From positions 2,915,501 to 2,979,500 of the forward strand of contig NZ_AP023262.1 of NCBI RefSeq assembly GCF_016756615.1: a DNA stretch of 64,000 nucleotides, given 5' to 3'. Under the pieces are notes generated by a model. The model searched no databases. It was not told where the DNA came from and saw only the letters and a list, made by a program, of their open reading frames with translations. This stretch comes from Mesorhizobium sp. L-8-3 (lineage in GTDB: Bacteria > Pseudomonadota > Alphaproteobacteria > Rhizobiales > Rhizobiaceae). Positions 61,539 to 64,000 of this stretch are shown piece after piece. Both the position numbers and the translations under genes were made by a program. Each line of letters opens with the position of its first letter. The stretch's first letter is position 1.

Positions 61539-62132
61539 TCAGAGCGGACCAATATTGAGGATCGCGACACGCCGGTTGGCGCCGCTGAACGGGTCCTTTT
61601 GATCGAAGAGCTGCTCTTCCCCCAGGCCCAATGCAACCAACTGACCCTGTGGGACGCGGAACGTGTTCACCAGCATTTCCACGACCGCCGCGGCGCGTTT
61701 CTGGCTCAGTTCGAGATTGTAGGTCCGTGTTCCCTTGGCGTCTGTGTGGCCGACGACGAGGAAGCGGTTGCTCATGAGAAGCGGATGGTGAAGCGCATCG
61801 GCTATGCGTCCCACGGTAACCCAGGATTCGGGTCGGATGACGTCGGAGCCCAGATCGAACTGGATTTGAACGATGAAATTCGGAAGATTCTTCAATACGT
61901 CCGCAATAGGCGGGGCGCCGGTGGCATTTTCCGTGCCATCCGCCTGGATACGGGCCTGAATATCGCGACGAATTGCTTCCGTATCGACACCGACTTTCTC
62001 GGCAGATTTGCCAGTCTGACTTAACTCCTTGATCGCCTGCCCATATGTGATCCCTTCCTGCGCGTATGACTGGCCCGCGACCGCGCCGAGAGCGAGCATC
62101 GTTGCAAGGAGTAGCGCTTCTTTACTCTTCAT
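61539..62132 (-). CDS. OmpA-family protein
   Basis: A 197-residue exported protein with a signal peptide (MKSKEALLLATMLALGAVAG, cleavage at SYA-Q) and a C-terminal OmpA-like peptidoglycan-binding domain from about residue 90: VQIQFDLGSDVIRPES, VVGHTDAKGTRTYNLELSQK and ANRRVAIL. There is no beta-barrel or membrane anchor beyond the signal, so it is probably periplasmic and cell-wall bound. It lies 41 bases behind the cysteine-rich protein gene in the same direction and is probably co-transcribed with it. Confidence 0.88.
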   Translation of the reverse strand: MKSKEALLLATMLALGAVAGQSYAQEGITYGQAIKELSQTGKSAEKVGVDTEAIRRDIQARIQADGTENATGAPPIADVLKNLPNFIVQIQFDLGSDVIRPESWVTVGRIADALHHPLLMSNRFLVVGHTDAKGTRTYNLELSQKRAAAVVEMLVNTFRVPQGQLVALGLGEEQLFDQKDPFSGANRRVAILNIGPL

Positions 62133-62173
62133 CTTCCGTCCCCTGATCTGCCTTTCACCTGACCGCTGCCCTG

Positions 62174-62617
62174 CTACTGGATCTTCGCTATCTGATCGAG
62201 CCAGCCGGCGGCCTGCAGGGCCTGCTTGCAGGCTGTCGTCAGCCTCCGGAAATTGTCCCGCCGCATCAGGCAGTGCAGTTTCCGGGCCTGCCCTGTCCCT
62301 TGGCTTGCGCAGAATTCTTTGACGTCGAAGGCACAAAGCTGCGGCGCGGCCTGCTCGGCGGCAAGGCGGGCTTCCATGTTCGCGACAAATGCCGCCGTGG
62401 CGGACTTGCAGGAAGAAGAGGCCTTTGCCTGGAGGCATGAAGCCAGCTTGCCGCTGCCCGGCCTTATGCTCCTGCAGGATTTTTCGACATCGGCGCGGCA
62501 AGCCTGCGCCCACAGCCCAACCGAATCCCCGAAGCTCATGGTCTGGGCGGCAGCCGGATGCGTGATGAAAGACGAAGCGGTTAAGCAAAGCGCGAGGCAA
62601 ATTGTCTTGAATCTCAT
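62174..62617 (-). CDS. Secreted cysteine-rich repeat protein
   Basis: A 147-residue exported protein (signal to about residue 24, PAAA-Q). After the signal it has eight cysteines in two units: positions 40, 48, 61, 70 and 95, 103, 116, 130. In both, C-x7-C-x12-C is the same, resembling the Cys-rich repeat of Golgi apparatus protein 1. CRADVEKSCRSIRPGSGKL is the clearest unit. Disulfide-bonded helical pairs are expected in the periplasm. It precedes the OmpA-domain gene. Function is unknown. Confidence 0.8.
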   Translation of the reverse strand: MRFKTICLALCLTASSFITHPAAAQTMSFGDSVGLWAQACRADVEKSCRSIRPGSGKLASCLQAKASSSCKSATAAFVANMEARLAAEQAAPQLCAFDVKEFCASQGTGQARKLHCLMRRDNFRRLTTACKQALQAAGWLDQIAKIQ

Positions 62618-63027
62618 ACCTTCTCTCCATTGAGTAATCCAGGCACATCACAGCTCAGCACAAAAGCCGATTCTGTTGAAGTCCAGATCGCGGCGGCGCG
62701 CCGGCGACTTTCTCGAACTGCAATTCCAATCTGCTTTTCTCAAAGAATCTTGCCGTGCCCCTGAAAGTCAGCATAGGCAGATGCCGCGGGCAGATGGACG
62801 TAGTTTACGGTAGGTTACGGCGTGGGCGATCCCGCCCAAATCAAGATGCGGCCGAATGAACAGGAAGCTCGCGCATCCGGCGGCGAAGAGCCGGGTTCGA
62901 AAACTCTGCTCGTTCAATCTTTCCTGTCCGGCGGCTGTTCGACAGGACCGCTTTTCTCGACCCGGTGCGAAAAGCCTCGTCCGAGATGCGCGGCCTTAGG
63001 CCGGGGCGGCTGCCTCGCTGGCCGAGG
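62618..63027. other. 410-bp intergenic region
   Basis: No supported gene. It contains two hairpins, TCCTGTC/GACAGGA at 62922-62947 and the one listed next. These lie past the end of the FGGY kinase gene and upstream of the cysteine-rich protein, so the region should hold that operon's promoter too. Confidence 0.5.
62950..62975. terminator. Hairpin past the FGGY kinase gene
   Basis: GCTTTTC and GAAAAGC form a perfect 7-bp stem with a 12-base loop, about 50 bases past the kinase stop on the minus strand. The A/T-rich stem makes it a modest terminator candidate. Confidence 0.3.
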
Positions 63028-64000
63028 CTAGCAGCTTCTGAGCGTCTGCGCGTCGATCTGCAACCGCTTGAAACCTTCGAAGCGCCGCCGGTGGATATCG
63101 GCGATCTCCCCCTGCGCGGGCCGATAGGTGCGCTCGGCGGAGGAAAGCCTCGCCATGGCGTCGCGCATGTCCGCGAATTTTTCAGCTGCGGCCGCGCCGA
63201 GGATCGCCGCTCCCAGCAGCACCGGCTCCGATGCCCTCGGTGCGACGACGGGCTTGCCGCTCGAGTCGGCCAGCAACTGGCGGACAAATTCGTGCTGGCC
63301 TGCGCCGCCGCTGATGACGACATTTTCGACCGCGGCACCTGCTTCGGCCTGGGTGTCGATGATCTGGCGCAGGCCGTAGCCAATACCGCAGAGACCGGCG
63401 ACGTAGAGAGCAACGAGACTGTCGATGTCCCGCTCCATGCCGAGGCCGACGATCACGGCCCGCGCATGCGGATCGGCGTGCGGTGCGCGATTGCCGAGGA
63501 ATTCCGGGACGACGTGAAGACCGGTCGCCAGCTTCACCGCTTCGCTCGGTGTGCTGCATTTCGCCGCCGCGAGATCGGCGAGCAGGACGGGCAGCGCGGC
63601 GCCCTTGCGTTGCGAGAGCTCGGCGGCTTCCGCAGCCGCAGGGTGGAAACGCAGAAGCTGGTCGATCGCCGCGCCCGCCGCGCTCTGGCCGCCCTCGTTC
63701 AGCCACATGCCGGGCACCATCGCCGAATAGTAGGGACCCCAGACGCCGGGGACGAAGACCGGCCCGGCGGTGCTGGTCATGGTGCAGGAAGACGTGCCGA
63801 ACACATAGGCAAGATTGGCCTGCGGCGCACCGCCGATCCCCACCGTACCGATGCCGCCGGCGTGAGCGTCGATCATACCGGCGGCGACCGCGGTCCCCGT
63901 GGGTAGTCCGAGCTCTTTCGCGGCGCGCTCGGTCAAGCCGCTGGCCAGGGCCGTACCGGGGTCGACGATCTCCTGACCGATGCGGACAAAACTTTCGTCG
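63028..64000 (-). CDS. FGGY-family carbohydrate kinase, truncated by the window
   Basis: The C-terminal 323 residues of an FGGY sugar kinase; the N-terminal half lies beyond base 64000. VAAGMIDAHAGGIGTVG, AYVFGTSSCTMTS and the C-terminal nucleotide-site VVISGGAGQHEFVRQLLADS are diagnostic, and ASEPVLLGAAILGA completes the ATPase fold. The pattern (D-A-H-A-G-G-I-G) is that of the ribulokinase/YdeV-like branch. The frame is open to the edge. An in-frame TTG at 63936 is not the true start. The sugar is not determinable from the fragment. Confidence 0.9.
   Translation of the reverse strand, partial: DESFVRIGQEIVDPGTALASGLTERAAKELGLPTGTAVAAGMIDAHAGGIGTVGIGGAPQANLAYVFGTSSCTMTSTAGPVFVPGVWGPYYSAMVPGMWLNEGGQSAAGAAIDQLLRFHPAAAEAAELSQRKGAALPVLLADLAAAKCSTPSEAVKLATGLHVVPEFLGNRAPHADPHARAVIVGLGMERDIDSLVALYVAGLCGIGYGLRQIIDTQAEAGAAVENVVISGGAGQHEFVRQLLADSSGKPVVAPRASEPVLLGAAILGAAAAEKFADMRDAMARLSSAERTYRPAQGEIADIHRRRFEGFKRLQIDAQTLRSC

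Overview
The window is 64 kb of GC-rich chromosomal DNA from an alphaproteobacterium. It most resembles a member of the Hyphomicrobiales close to Mesorhizobium or the Phyllobacteriaceae. That placement is inference from gene content: tandem DUF992 proteins, a soxBDAG sarcosine oxidase operon, many ABC and TRAP uptake systems, and palindromic intergenic repeats of a type I recall from Mesorhizobium-like genomes. Coding density is high. I found no tRNA, rRNA, CRISPR array, insertion sequence or phage gene. Both edges cut genes: pntB at the left and an FGGY sugar kinase at the right.

Layout. 1-7.6 kb holds the end of pntB, a drug-efflux-type MFS transporter, two DUF992 secreted proteins in tandem, a TPR lipoprotein, rpsU (ribosomal protein S21), a HerA/DUF87-type ATPase and a YrdB-like membrane protein. 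7.6-14.4 kb holds an SDR gene divergent from the sarcosine oxidase operon soxB-orf-soxD-soxA-soxG, with a large inverted repeat between soxD and soxA. 14.6-15.9 kb holds a small acidic-motif protein, a 77-bp palindrome and an Ogt-type DNA repair methyltransferase. 15.9-18.8 kb is an Lrp regulator divergent from diaminopropionate ammonia-lyase and an M20 deacylase. 18.9-21.5 kb holds an active DegP-like serine protease opposite a catalytically dead paralogue and a LuxR-type regulator.

21.6-35.8 kb looks like one catabolic locus for an acyl-CoA-type substrate. A minus-strand operon (SDR, MaoC hydratase, phosphotransferase, SDR) diverges from a TetR regulator, an acyl-CoA dehydrogenase and two quinone-oxidoreductase-like enzymes. 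These are followed by a complete Liv-type ABC importer (livHMGF plus binding protein) with an AMP-forming acyl-CoA ligase inside it. A palindrome in the divergent promoter is the likely TetR operator.

35.9-40.2 kb is an RND efflux pump (permease and adaptor). 40.4-53.7 kb is a second nutrient locus. An RpiR regulator diverges from an N-formylglutamate amidohydrolase-family protein, a TRAP transporter (QMP), a glutamine-synthetase-family ligase, an aldehyde dehydrogenase and an iron alcohol dehydrogenase. A PotABCD/Fbp-type ABC importer follows. The enzyme set suggests catabolism of an amino alcohol or amine through gamma-glutamyl intermediates. 54.2-58.6 kb is a second RND efflux pair. 58.6-64 kb holds an endonuclease/exonuclease/phosphatase-family hydrolase, an EamA transporter, a rhodanese, an OmpA-domain protein with a cysteine-rich repeat protein, and the cut FGGY kinase.

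Several genes use GTG or TTG starts behind clear Shine-Dalgarno sequences, and many operon partners overlap by 4 bases (ATGA). Nothing here is a clear-cut new defence or mobile system. The best candidates for new biology are the protease/pseudo-protease/LuxR trio, the gamma-glutamylation locus and the unexplained palindromic elements.
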